Source: Aequorivita sp. (GTDB lineage: Bacteria; Bacteroidota; Bacteroidia; Flavobacteriales; Flavobacteriaceae). Taken from it: a DNA stretch of 9,966 nt. The stretch spans positions 896 to 10,861 of the forward strand of contig JAGQYZ010000300.1 in the NCBI GenBank assembly GCA_020435865.1, written 5' to 3'. Of this stretch, positions 1-7,302 are shown piece by piece. How positions within the stretch are numbered: position 1 is the stretch's first letter; every line of letters starts with the position of its first letter. Position numbers and translations under genes: made by a program. The notes under the pieces are model-generated. The model was not told where the DNA came from, ran no database searches, and saw only the letters and a program-made list of their open reading frames with translations.

Positions 1-884
1 ACTTTTACGTTCAATTGTTCCCACTCATGCTTTTCAAGATTTCCAGTTCGCAGTTTTTCTGAACTTAAGTGTGTTTCGGAAGAAATTAAACGTGTTATAA
101 GCTGCACGGAAGACATTTCCAATGAGAAAAAGGCCACTGGAATGTTATGCTCCACTGCAATATTTCGTGCCATAGAAAGGGTCAAAGCTGTTTTACCCAT
201 ACCTGGACGGGCAGCGATAATAATCAAATCACTCGGCTGCCAACCAGAAGTTAATTTATCAACTTTAGCAAAACCAGATGGAACGCCTGAAAGTCCTTCT
301 TTGTTTGCAATTTCTTCAATTCTTTTTTTAGCTTGAATTACAAGGTTTTGAGCGGTTTCAGAAGAACGTTTAATGTTTCCTTGTGTAACTTCGTATAATT
401 TTGCTTCAGCATTATCCAGAAGGTCAAAAACGTCGGTGCTTTCATTATAGGAATCCTCAATTATTTCGTTTGAAATTTTTATCAAACTTCGTTGAATATA
501 CTTCTGAAGAATGATGCGAGCGTGAAATTCAATATGTGCCGAGGAGGACACTTTTTGGGTCAATTGAATCAAATAAAACTCACCACCCACAAGTTCCAAC
601 TTACCTTGTTGCTTAAGCTTCGTGGAAACGGTTAATAAGTCAACTGGTTGACTATCTTCAAATAAATTATGAATAGCTTCAAAAATGTGTTGATGCGCCT
701 GTTTGTAAAAAACCTCAGAATGTAGGATATCTATTACCTCATCAACTCCTTTTTTATCAATCATCAAAGCCCCAAGTACAACTTCCTCTAAATCAAGTGC
801 TTGTGGAGGTATTTTACCCTTTTCGAGCGATATGACTTGTGGGGAGCGGGGTGAAAAACTAGTTTGAGGTTTGATTTTTTCCAT
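1..884 (-). CDS. dnaB: Replicative DNA helicase DnaB, N-terminal 294 residues (gene cut by window edge)
   Basis: Hexameric 5'-3' helicase that unwinds DNA at the replication fork and recruits primase. I translated the minus strand by hand from the ATG at 884-882; the frame stays open to the window edge, giving 294 codons of the roughly 500 expected. Residues about 25-125 form the DnaB N-terminal helical domain (IPPQALDLEEVVLGALMIDK at 25-44 is characteristic). A linker follows, then the RecA-like ATPase domain from about residue 205. The Walker A motif ARPGMGKT lies at 225-232 (Lys231), and FFSLEMS at 252-258 carries the catalytic Glu256. The later Walker B and hexamer-interface motifs lie beyond the window, so I cannot say whether the gene is intact or holds an intein. 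The start is the only sensible one, since the conserved N-terminal motif begins 24 residues in. No Shine-Dalgarno sequence or clear promoter is visible. Identification is very secure. Confidence 0.97.
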   Translation of the reverse strand, partial: MEKIKPQTSFSPRSPQVISLEKGKIPPQALDLEEVVLGALMIDKKGVDEVIDILHSEVFYKQAHQHIFEAIHNLFEDSQPVDLLTVSTKLKQQGKLELVGGEFYLIQLTQKVSSSAHIEFHARIILQKYIQRSLIKISNEIIEDSYNESTDVFDLLDNAEAKLYEVTQGNIKRSSETAQNLVIQAKKRIEEIANKEGLSGVPSGFAKVDKLTSGWQPSDLIIIAARPGMGKTALTLSMARNIAVEHNIPVAFFSLEMSSVQLITRLISSETHLSSEKLRTGNLEKHEWEQLNVK

Positions 885-995
885 TATGCGAATGTAAAGA
901 AAATGTTAAGAGGAAGGAAGGAATTTCGTTATTACGATATTAACTATTCATCAACATTTGAACTGTTGAAAACTCCAAAATATTGTTGATAACCC

Positions 996-1029
996 AAAAA
1001 TAAATCCGAGGTTTTCACCTCGGATTTAT
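996..1029 (-). terminator. Rho-independent terminator downstream of accA
   Basis: A perfect 13-bp inverted repeat (1000-1012 pairing with 1017-1029) encloses a 4-nt loop that reads GAAA on the minus strand. On that strand the stem is followed by a run of five T (1000-996). The hairpin starts 24 nt after the accA stop codon, so it should end the accA transcript. There is no T-run on the plus-strand side, so it acts in one direction. It also insulates dnaB, whose start is about 110 nt further on. Confidence 0.93.
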
Positions 1030-1052
1030 GCAATGTAAAGCTATAGTTCAAT

Positions 1053-2006
1053 TTAACTTTTGAACTCACCCATTTCCAAATATTTTTCCATCCTGTTTTT
1101 TACCAACTCGGTTGGGGATAACATTTTTAATGTTTTATATTGCTTATGAATAGCTCCAGCCACAGATGTAAAAGTTTTCTCTCGATTGCTATGAGCACCT
1201 CCCAATGGTTCCTTTATAATTTCATCAATAAGCTTTAGTTTTTTCATATCATTTGCAGTCAGTTTCAGAGCTTCGGCCGCTTGTTCCTTAAACTCCCAAC
1301 TACGCCATAATATTGAAGAACAGCTTTCAGGAGAAATTACCGAGTACCATGTGTTTTCGAGCATCAATACTTTATCGCCAACTCCAATTCCTAAAGCACC
1401 ACCACTAGCACCTTCTCCAATGATAACAACTATAATAGGCACTTTTAAGCGTGTCATTTCCAAGATATTTCGGGCAATAGCTTCACCTTGTCCACGCTCT
1501 TCAGCCTCCAAGCCCGGGAATGCGCCAGGTGTATCCACAAAACATACCACGGGAACGTTAAATTTTTCAGCAGATTTCATTAAGCGCAATGCTTTTCTAT
1601 AGCCTTCTGGGTTCGCCATTCCAAAATTTCTGAATTGACGTGTTTTTGTATTGTACCCTTTTTGTTGACCCACAAACATATAGCTTTGGTCGCCAATTTT
1701 TCCGAGACCACCAACCATTGCTTTATCATCTTTAAAACCACGATCCCCGTGAAGTTCCAAAAAAGAGTCCCCACAAATGGCATTAATATAATCCATTGTA
1801 TAAGGACGGTCTGGATGGCGGGAAAGTTGCACACGTTGCCAAGGGGTGAGTTTTTTGTATATTTCCTTTTTCGTGTCGTTGAGTTTCTTTTCAATCTGCT
1901 TGCAAGTGTTGGAAACATCCACATCGCTTTCTTGGCCGATAAGGCACGCTTTTTCGTATTGTTCCTGCAATTCTTTTATAGGGAGTTCAAAATCAAGATA
2001 TTCCAT
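1053..2006 (-). CDS. accA: Acetyl-CoA carboxylase carboxyltransferase, alpha subunit
   Basis: With AccD this subunit forms the carboxyltransferase that moves the carboxyl group from carboxybiotin on AccB to acetyl-CoA. The product is malonyl-CoA, the committed precursor of fatty acid synthesis; the enzyme is cytosolic. The 317 residues match the usual length (about 315-320). A coiled N-terminal part (1-55) precedes the crotonase-like domain. Diagnostic motifs are [17 protein letters not shown] (53-69), [14 protein letters not shown] (128-141), DTPGAFPG (158-165), the oxyanion-hole glycine region GEGASGGA (197-204) and ISPE (224-227). No four-cysteine zinc domain is present; that normally sits in AccD, which is not in this window. 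The gene follows an EamA transporter gene by 50 nt but probably has its own promoter, and a strong terminator follows it. It is the only gene here with a Shine-Dalgarno-like AAGGA about 8 nt before the ATG. Confidence 0.98.
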   Translation of the reverse strand: MEYLDFELPIKELQEQYEKACLIGQESDVDVSNTCKQIEKKLNDTKKEIYKKLTPWQRVQLSRHPDRPYTMDYINAICGDSFLELHGDRGFKDDKAMVGGLGKIGDQSYMFVGQQKGYNTKTRQFRNFGMANPEGYRKALRLMKSAEKFNVPVVCFVDTPGAFPGLEAEERGQGEAIARNILEMTRLKVPIIVVIIGEGASGGALGIGVGDKVLMLENTWYSVISPESCSSILWRSWEFKEQAAEALKLTANDMKKLKLIDEIIKEPLGGAHSNREKTFTSVAGAIHKQYKTLKMLSPTELVKNRMEKYLEMGEFKS

Positions 2007-2038
2007 AGTTTTTCCTTCGTTTTGTAAAGGTTGATGTA

Positions 2039-2071
2039 CAAAGATAAAATTTTGTTTTAGGTGTTAGACAA
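2039..2071 (-). promoter_or_regulatory. Probable accA promoter (Bacteroidota type)
   Basis: On the minus strand TATCTTTG (2046-2039) matches the -7 consensus TAnnTTTG exactly. A TTG at 2071-2069 lies 22 nt upstream, within the 17-23 nt spacing reported for Flavobacterium. The -33 element lies inside the last codons of the EamA gene, so accA could be transcribed independently. The predicted leader is about 25 nt. This is a sequence match only. Confidence 0.6.
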
Positions 2072-2959
2072 TCTTCTCCGTTTTCTTTCTTGCGTAATTT
2101 TAATTATTCCGTTTGTAATAACAGTAAGTAAAATTATGATTGCGCCATAATAGAATTGGGGGCTCATATTTTCGGAATCTCCCAAAACGATGAGCGCCAA
2201 AATAATACCGTAAACAGGTTCCATATTTATGGTGAGCATTACGGTATACGGGCTTATCCATTTCATCACGTGTATTGATGCAATAAAAGCATATGCGGTA
2301 CAAGCCGAAGCTAAGATTAAAAGATAAATCCAATCATGAGCGGAAACAGAAAAAAAATCAGTTGTAAATTTTCCCGTCATCCCCAAATAGATTGAGATAG
2401 CTAAAACACCGAACATCAGTTCATAAAAAGAAATAGCTGAAGCTTTATGCTTTAGCACAAATTTTCCATTGATTACTGAAAAAAGCGCACTTAAAAATGC
2501 AGAACAGAGCGCTAAAATAATTCCTAAAGTATTTGAAGAATCTACATTAAAAATAATGTAAAGTCCTACTATCACAATGAGTCCGAACAATACTTCATAG
2601 AAAATTATTTTTCTACCATAAAAAAGCGGTTCCAAAAGAGAAGCGAAAAAAGCTCCAGTGGAAAGCACTGCAAGAGTAACCGAAACGTTAGAAGCTTTGA
2701 TGGCGCCAAAGAAGGTGAGCCAGTGCAAAGCAATAAGAATGCCGCCCAAGGTAAAACCGAACAATGTTTTAAGTGAAAACTTTAGTTTTTCTTTTTTGAA
2801 TTTCAGAAAAACAAAAATAATCATAGTTGCCAAAAGCATACGGTACCAAACCAACGGAATGGCTTCCAAAGAAATTAACGCGCCCAAAACAGCAGTGAAT
2901 CCCCAAATGAAAACTATAAAATGTAAATGAAGATAATTGAGGAGTTTATCGTTTCGCAT
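2057..2959 (-). CDS. EamA/DMT-family inner-membrane transporter, substrate unknown
   Basis: A 300-residue, strongly hydrophobic protein of the drug/metabolite transporter superfamily. Ten membrane segments can be read, roughly at 11-30, 34-52, 66-84, 90-109, 118-136, 143-162, 174-192, 210-229, 236-258 and 266-285. This is the usual two times five duplication. The half-ends carry the family pattern of Glu-Pro followed by a hydrophobic helix (LLEPLF at 108-113, and [16 protein letters not shown] at 246-261). A basic cytoplasmic tail ([10 protein letters not shown], 287-296) fits a cytosolic C terminus. Relatives export amino acids, nucleobases or other metabolites, but nothing here fixes the substrate. 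The start codon lies inside the end of the upstream LptG-like gene (14-nt overlap), pointing to translational coupling and co-transcription. There is no Shine-Dalgarno sequence. Family assignment is confident; function is not known. Confidence 0.9.
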   Translation of the reverse strand: MRNDKLLNYLHLHFIVFIWGFTAVLGALISLEAIPLVWYRMLLATMIIFVFLKFKKEKLKFSLKTLFGFTLGGILIALHWLTFFGAIKASNVSVTLAVLSTGAFFASLLEPLFYGRKIIFYEVLFGLIVIVGLYIIFNVDSSNTLGIILALCSAFLSALFSVINGKFVLKHKASAISFYELMFGVLAISIYLGMTGKFTTDFFSVSAHDWIYLLILASACTAYAFIASIHVMKWISPYTVMLTINMEPVYGIILALIVLGDSENMSPQFYYGAIIILLTVITNGIIKITQERKRRRLSNT

Positions 2960-4025
2960 TTCTTAAAAGATAGATTGCCAAAATTCCAAATATAAAATTT
3001 GGAAACCAAGTTGCTATAAACGGAGAGAAGGAACTTTGTTCTGCCATCGTTCCAAAAATTTTATCAAAAAAGATAAAAACCATTCCAATACTTATACCAA
3101 TAGCAAGGTTCACGCCCATTCCGCCTCGCCTCTTAACCGAAGAAACTGCAACAGCGATAATTGTAAGAATATAGGCTGAAACCGGCAAGCTCCAACGCTT
3201 GTATCGAACAACTTCATAACGGTTAATATATGAAGAACCACGTGCTTTTTCTTTTTTTATAAACTTGTTAAGCTCTGAAAAATTGAGTGTTTCCGCAATG
3301 TATGTTACTGGTGTTAAATCTTCCAGGGTGAAAGAGAAAACAGTATCTAGCTTGTGCTGGCTTTCTAATATATCATTGGTTTCTCCAATTTTTCGCTTGT
3401 TATAATTAAATAGTGTATAGGTGCTGTCTTTATCATTGAATTTTATTTGCCCTGCAGAAATTTTATATGTCATTTTGTTTCCCTCAAAATGTTCCAATGT
3501 GAAGTTACTTCCTATTTTTTCAGCTACGTTAAAATAACTTACATATATATAATCATTGTCATTTATCTGTGTGTAAACATTACTTTGGTCTCTATCGCTT
3601 TTTCCATGATTGAAATATTTAAACGCAAATTCATTAAAACCCTTACTCGCTTTTGGTGCAAGGTACATACTGAAAACTAGTGCTGCAATACAAACTAAGG
3701 TAGCACCAATAATATATGGACGAAGAAATCGATAATAAGAAACACCACTACTTAAAAAAGCTATCACTTCAGTATTATTTGCCAATTTTGAAGTAAACCA
3801 AATAACTGAAAGAAAAAGAAACAGTGGAAAAAGTAGGTTCGCAAAATAAATTGTGAAATTGTACAGATAGACCAACACTTCTGAAAGTGGAACTTCGTTT
3901 TCTAGAATTTTGTCAATCTTTTCAGCCAAGTGAACGGTAATCCCGATGGGTATAAAAAGCAATAGAAGGAGCGAAAAAGTGCCCAAATATTTTTTTAATA
4001 TGTATTTGTCCAGTATGCTGAGCAT
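2946..4025 (-). CDS. lptG: LptF/LptG (YjgP/YjgQ) family permease, lipopolysaccharide export
   Basis: Membrane component of the Lpt machine. In Gram-negative bacteria LptF and LptG, driven by the LptB ATPase, extract lipopolysaccharide from the inner membrane and hand it to LptC and LptA. The 359-residue product has the family layout. It has an N-terminal MLSILDKYILKKYLGTF (the family starts with a YI/YLxK-type segment), three membrane helices (about 10-32, 55-80, 98-118), a beta-rich periplasmic domain (about 120-270) and three more helices (about 280-300, 305-325, 333-355). I chose the ATG at 4025 rather than an in-frame ATG at 4082. The earlier one would add 19 atypical polar residues and sit inside tgt. 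The chosen start follows the tgt stop by one base (TAA-A-ATG), suggesting coupled translation. Whether it is LptF or LptG cannot be settled from one copy; LptG is suggested by my recollection that this gene follows tgt in related genomes. Confidence 0.88.
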   Translation of the reverse strand: MLSILDKYILKKYLGTFSLLLLLFIPIGITVHLAEKIDKILENEVPLSEVLVYLYNFTIYFANLLFPLFLFLSVIWFTSKLANNTEVIAFLSSGVSYYRFLRPYIIGATLVCIAALVFSMYLAPKASKGFNEFAFKYFNHGKSDRDQSNVYTQINDNDYIYVSYFNVAEKIGSNFTLEHFEGNKMTYKISAGQIKFNDKDSTYTLFNYNKRKIGETNDILESQHKLDTVFSFTLEDLTPVTYIAETLNFSELNKFIKKEKARGSSYINRYEVVRYKRWSLPVSAYILTIIAVAVSSVKRRGGMGVNLAIGISIGMVFIFFDKIFGTMAEQSSFSPFIATWFPNFIFGILAIYLLRNAKR

Positions 4026-4026
4026 T

Positions 4027-5157
4027 TTACAATCTTTGATCCAGTTTTTTGACCATACCTGTTTTCCATTCGGCAAAATCACCCGCTAAGATATGTTTTC
4101 TCGCTTCACGAACCAACCATAAATAAAAACCGAGATTATGAATGGTGGCAATTTGCCTTCCCAGCATTTCGTTCACAGTGAACAAATGACGAAGGTAGGC
4201 TTTACTATAATCAGTGTCAACCCACGTAATTCCCATTGGGTCTAGTACCGAAAGATCAGCTTCCCATTTTTTGTTTTTAATATTGATAATGCCTTCGGAA
4301 GTGAAAAGCATTCCGTTTCTGCCGTTTCGGGTTGGCATTACGCAGTCGAACATATCAATTCCCAAAGCGATGTTTTCCAAAAGGTTTACAGGAGTTCCCA
4401 CGCCCATTAAGTAACGCGGTTTTTCCTTCGGAAGAATTTCAGTAACTACCGCTGTCATTTCGTACATTTCTTCAGCGGGCTCACCTACAGAAAGTCCTCC
4501 AATGGCATTCCCCTCTGCTCCTACCGAAGCAATATATTCTGCAGATTGTTTTCTTAAATCTTTATAAGTACTCCCCTGAACAATCGGAAAGAAAGTTTGA
4601 CCGTAATCATACTTCAAAGGTGTTTTTTCTAAATGTTTTATGCATCTATCCAACCAGCGATGCGTCATATGCATGGAACGTTTTGCATAATTGAATTCAC
4701 ACGGATACGGCGTACATTCGTCAAAAGCCATTATTATATCCGCGCCAATCGTACGCTGTATTTCCATTACATTTTCTGGAGTGAAAAAGTGATAGCTTCC
4801 GTCAATGTGACTTTTAAATTTTACACCTTCTTCTTTAATTTTCCGATTAGCCGAAAGCGAATATACCTGATACCCACCACTATCTGTCAAGATATTTCGA
4901 TCCCAATTCATAAATTTATGAAGTCCGCCAGCTTTTTCAAGAACGGGCATCTGCGGTCTTAAATATAAATGATAAGTATTTCCAAGAATTATGTCGGGGT
5001 TAATGTCTTTTTTTAACTCACGTTGATGCACGCCTTTAACAGTGCCAACCGTACCAACGGGCATAAATATTGGAGTTTCAATCACCCCATGATCTGTAGT
5101 TATTGTTGCAGCACGAGCGCTACTTTGTATATCTGTGGCTTCTAATTTAAAGTGCAT
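4027..5157 (-). CDS. tgt: Queuine/preQ1 tRNA-guanine transglycosylase lacking the cysteine zinc ligands
   Basis: Exchanges guanine-34 in the anticodon of tRNAs Asp, Asn, His and Tyr for preQ1, the base-exchange step of queuosine synthesis. The 376 residues match the normal length. Active-site features are intact: TDSGGYQVYSL with general acid/base Asp92, substrate-binding Asp146 in MAFDECTPYP, PIVQG (191-195), GGLSVGEP (220-227), and nucleophile Asp271 in FDCVMPTRNGRNG. The usual C-x-C-x2-C zinc ligands are absent: positions 309, 311 and 314 are Gly, Thr and Asp, while the fourth ligand His340 (TIHN) stays. The spacing is exactly as in the zinc enzymes, so this is substitution, not deletion. 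The ATG at 5157 was chosen over one at 5232 because MHFKLEATD matches the family N terminus and the longer version would run through the promoter. First gene of a tgt-lptG-EamA cluster. From memory, flavobacterial relatives share the substitution. Confidence 0.96.
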   Translation of the reverse strand: MHFKLEATDIQSSARAATITTDHGVIETPIFMPVGTVGTVKGVHQRELKKDINPDIILGNTYHLYLRPQMPVLEKAGGLHKFMNWDRNILTDSGGYQVYSLSANRKIKEEGVKFKSHIDGSYHFFTPENVMEIQRTIGADIIMAFDECTPYPCEFNYAKRSMHMTHRWLDRCIKHLEKTPLKYDYGQTFFPIVQGSTYKDLRKQSAEYIASVGAEGNAIGGLSVGEPAEEMYEMTAVVTEILPKEKPRYLMGVGTPVNLLENIALGIDMFDCVMPTRNGRNGMLFTSEGIINIKNKKWEADLSVLDPMGITWVDTDYSKAYLRHLFTVNEMLGRQIATIHNLGFYLWLVREARKHILAGDFAEWKTGMVKKLDQRL

Positions 5158-5179
5158 GCAGCAATTTTTATTGAGGGGG

Positions 5180-5213
5180 CAAAGATAACAGTTATTAAAT
5201 TCCAAATCCCAAA
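5180..5213 (-). promoter_or_regulatory. Probable tgt promoter (Bacteroidota type)
   Basis: On the minus strand TATCTTTG (5187-5180) is an exact TAnnTTTG -7 match. TTTG at 5213-5210 lies 22 nt upstream. The -33 box falls inside a 7-nt tandem repeat (5200-5220), so another TTTG also occurs at a spacing of 15 nt. The predicted leader to the ATG at 5157 is short (about 17 nt), with no Shine-Dalgarno sequence and no room for a preQ1 riboswitch. Confidence 0.65.
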
Positions 5214-5220
5214 ATCCAAA
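5200..5220. repeat. Three tandem degenerate 7-nt units (TTTGGRW on the minus strand)
   Basis: Read on the minus strand the units are TTTGGAT, TTTGGGA and TTTGGAA, back to back, each sharing TTTGG. They lie upstream of tgt and include its predicted -33 element. I recall similar TTTGGAA/TTTGGGA stretches between genes in other Flavobacteriaceae, but cannot check this here. Confidence 0.6.
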
Positions 5221-5345
5221 TAACAAAAACATAAAAGGTTTTAAAAAAGAAACCTAAAAATCAGAAATTTTAACTTTAGACACCTTAAGCCGCTTTGCCA
5301 TGTTAACAAAACCTCTAAATCGTTAATAAAAGCTTACGTTTCAAC

Positions 5346-5376
5346 TTTGAACGGCTCGCTGAATACTTTACTTTTG
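5346..5376 (+). promoter_or_regulatory. Transketolase operon promoter (Bacteroidota type)
   Basis: TTTG at 5346-5349, a 19-nt spacer and TACTTTTG at 5369-5376 together match the Bacteroidota housekeeping sigma consensus (TTTG - 19 to 21 nt - TAnnTTTG) exactly. The -7 box lies 22 nt before the transketolase start at 5399, leaving a leader of about 16 nt, rich in A and without a Shine-Dalgarno sequence. The rest of the divergent region (5214-5345) shows only AT-rich sequence and one small 6-bp inverted repeat. Confidence 0.8.
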
Positions 5377-5398
5377 AAATTGAAAATTAAAACTAATT

Positions 5399-6244
5399 AT
5401 GGCAGATTACAAAGCACTCGAAGATTTGGTTGTTCAAGTCCGAAGAGATATTTTACGGCAAGTACACAAAGTAAATTCAGGCCATCCGGGAGGTTCTTTG
5501 GGATGTACCGAATTTTTTGTTGCACTCTACAATGAATTGATGGAACGCAATGAAAGCTTCACTATGGATGGCATTGGCGAAGACCTATTCTTCCTTTCAA
5601 ACGGGCATATTTCACCTGTTTTTTACAGTGTTTTGGCACGCGCCGGATATTTTCCGGTAGAAGAATTAAATACTTTCAGACTTCTAAATTCACGTTTACA
5701 GGGACATCCAACTACACATGAAGGTTTACCAGGTATTCGCATTGCTTCAGGTTCCTTGGGACAAGGTATTTCCGTTTCCATTGGAGCTGCGCTTGCAAAA
5801 AAACTCAACAGAGACAAACATATAATTTACACACTTTGCGGTGATGGTGAACTGCAAGAGGGCCAAAATTGGGAAGCCATAATGTATGCCGCTGGAAATA
5901 ATGTGGATAACTTGATTGTAACTGTAGATTTAAACGGGCAGCAAATTGATGGTTCTACTAACAATGTACTTCCAATGGGAAATGTAAAAGCGAAATTTGA
6001 AGCTTTCGGTTGGGAAGTAATGGATATTGAAAAAGGAAACGATTTAAAAGCGATTGTCACTGGAATGCAAAAGGCAAAAGAAAAAACCGGCAACGGAAAA
6101 CCTGTCTGCGTTCTGCTTCATACAGTAATGGGCAACGGTGTAGACTTTATGATGCACACGCACGATTGGCACGGCAAAGCGCCCAATGACCAGCAGTTAG
6201 AAACTGCACTTTCACAAAATCCTGTAACCTTGGGAGATTATTAA
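5399..6244 (+). CDS. Transketolase, N-terminal (thiamine diphosphate-binding) subunit
   Basis: Transketolase transfers two-carbon ketol units between sugar phosphates in the non-oxidative pentose phosphate pathway. It links glycolysis to pentoses and to erythrose 4-phosphate for aromatic synthesis. Here the enzyme is split in two. This 281-residue subunit holds the pyrophosphate-binding domain. Visible motifs are SGHPGGSLG (27-35), SNGH with His70, GHP with His103, and the thiamine diphosphate motif starting GDGELQEGQNWEA (148-160) and ending at Asn179 in VDLNGQQIDG. The length is normal for split transketolases. The pyrimidine-binding and C-terminal domains are encoded by the next gene, 17 nt downstream. 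The ATG fits the family start and sits behind a consensus promoter. 1-deoxyxylulose-5-phosphate synthase is excluded by the overall motif set and the split. Confidence 0.95.
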   Translation: MADYKALEDLVVQVRRDILRQVHKVNSGHPGGSLGCTEFFVALYNELMERNESFTMDGIGEDLFFLSNGHISPVFYSVLARAGYFPVEELNTFRLLNSRLQGHPTTHEGLPGIRIASGSLGQGISVSIGAALAKKLNRDKHIIYTLCGDGELQEGQNWEAIMYAAGNNVDNLIVTVDLNGQQIDGSTNNVLPMGNVKAKFEAFGWEVMDIEKGNDLKAIVTGMQKAKEKTGNGKPVCVLLHTVMGNGVDFMMHTHDWHGKAPNDQQLETALSQNPVTLGDY

Positions 6245-6261
6245 AATTGAAAACACTTCAG

Positions 6262-7215
6262 ATGAAAAAATACACAGATACAGGTAAAAAAGATACGCGT
6301 TCAGGTTTTGGTGATGGATTGACCGAACTTGGAAGGAAAAACAAAGATGTAGTTGCTCTTTGCGCAGATTTAACCGGTTCGCTCAAAATGGACGAATTCA
6401 AAGAAAATCATCCAGAGCGTTTCTTTCAAATAGGAATTGCCGAAGCAAATATGATTGGAATTGCAGCAGGACTGACTATTGGCGGGAAGATTCCTTTCAC
6501 TGGAACTTTTGCTAATTTCTCAACAGGAAGGGTTTATGATCAAATTCGCCAAAGTGTTGCTTATAGCGGCAAAAACGTAAAAATTTGTGCTTCACACGCT
6601 GGAATTACTTTAGGAGAAGATGGCGCAACGCATCAAATATTGGAAGATATTGGATTGATGAAAATGCTTCCTGGGATGACTGTAATAAACACTTGTGATT
6701 ACAACCAAACCAAAGCCGCAACCATTGCAATTGCAGATTATGAAGGCCCAGTTTATCTCCGTTTTGGAAGACCGAAAGTTGCAAACTTCACTCCAGCCGA
6801 CCAGAATTTTCAAATTGGAAAAGCATTGCAATTACAGGAAGGAACTGATGTAACCATTATTGCTACTGGCCATTTGGTCTGGGAAGCTTTACAAGCTGCA
6901 GAAACTTTAAACCAAAACGGAATTACTGCTGATGTAATAAATATTCACACCATAAAACCTTTAGATGATGAAGCAATATTGAAAAGCGTTAAAAAAACTG
7001 GCTGTGTTGTAACTGCCGAAGAGCATAACTTCCTTGGTGGTTTGGGTGAAAGTGTTGCACGTGTATTATCTACAAATCATCCTGCTCCGCAAGAATTTAT
7101 TGCTACACAGGATACTTTTGGGGAGTCTGGAACTCCAGAGCAATTGATGGATAAATATGGACTAAATGCTTCGGCCATTGTAAATGCTGTAAAAAAAGTT
7201 ATTGCACGGAAATAA
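6262..7215 (+). CDS. Transketolase, C-terminal (pyrimidine-binding) subunit
   Basis: The partner of the preceding gene; the two should assemble into one active transketolase with the cofactor bound at the interface. The 317 residues contain the pyrimidine-binding domain with GIAEANM (58-64), whose Glu61 activates the thiamine diphosphate aminopyrimidine ring. They also contain TFANFSTGRVYDQIR (82-96), SHAG (111-114) and GEDGATHQ (118-125). The C-terminal transketolase domain runs from about 185, with the HTIKPLDDEAI and EEHNFLGGLGE motifs typical of the fold. I place the start at the ATG at 6262 (MKKYTDTGKKDTRSGFG). An in-frame TTG at 6247 would add five residues but is a poorer start. No Shine-Dalgarno sequence is seen in the 17-nt gap. 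A strong terminator lies 30 nt downstream, so the two genes form a complete operon. Confidence 0.95.
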   Translation: MKKYTDTGKKDTRSGFGDGLTELGRKNKDVVALCADLTGSLKMDEFKENHPERFFQIGIAEANMIGIAAGLTIGGKIPFTGTFANFSTGRVYDQIRQSVAYSGKNVKICASHAGITLGEDGATHQILEDIGLMKMLPGMTVINTCDYNQTKAATIAIADYEGPVYLRFGRPKVANFTPADQNFQIGKALQLQEGTDVTIIATGHLVWEALQAAETLNQNGITADVINIHTIKPLDDEAILKSVKKTGCVVTAEEHNFLGGLGESVARVLSTNHPAPQEFIATQDTFGESGTPEQLMDKYGLNASAIVNAVKKVIARK

Positions 7216-7244
7216 AAGCTTAACACCTAATTTATTATAAATTC

Positions 7245-7278
7245 AAAAGCCCCACTCAAATTAAAGTGGGGCTTTTTT
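7245..7278. terminator. Bidirectional Rho-independent terminator
   Basis: A perfect 12-bp stem (7245-7256 with 7265-7276, core GCCCCACT/AGTGGGGC) has an 8-nt loop. On the plus strand it ends in six T (7273-7278), directly after the transketolase operon. On the minus strand the 3' arm runs into TTTTGAATTT, so it can also stop the convergent lipoprotein transcript, whose stop codon is about 25 nt away. Confidence 0.93.
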
Positions 7279-7302
7279 GTATACTTTATAATGGCACGCT
7301 TT

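Noticed and set aside
885..995. Possible dnaB promoter (TACATTCG near 890-897 on the minus strand)
   Set aside because: One mismatch to the -7 box, no -33 element at the right spacing, and it would make the mRNA nearly leaderless; too weak to annotate. The rest of this gap is AT-rich with nothing else evident.
1635..2027. 130-codon plus-strand open frame antisense to accA, and other frames opposite strong genes
   Set aside because: It lies wholly opposite a secure gene in a different frame, shows no recognisable domain and has no promoter or start context; it is a shadow of accA coding.
4026..4082. Longer start for the LptG-like gene at 4082
   Set aside because: It would add 19 polar residues and lie within the tgt coding sequence; the family N terminus begins at the ATG at 4025.
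5158..5232. Longer tgt start at 5232 (25 extra residues, rich in Cys and Phe)
   Set aside because: The extension reads through the predicted promoter and 7-nt repeat, and does not resemble Tgt N termini; MHFKLEATD at 5157 does.
5236..5255. Inverted repeat AGGTTT/AAACCT in the tgt-transketolase gap
   Set aside because: Only 6 bp with an A-rich loop and no T-run; not convincing as a terminator or operator.
6247..6261. TTG start for the second transketolase subunit
   Set aside because: The ATG at 6262 gives the usual family N terminus (MKKYT...) and is a better start codon.
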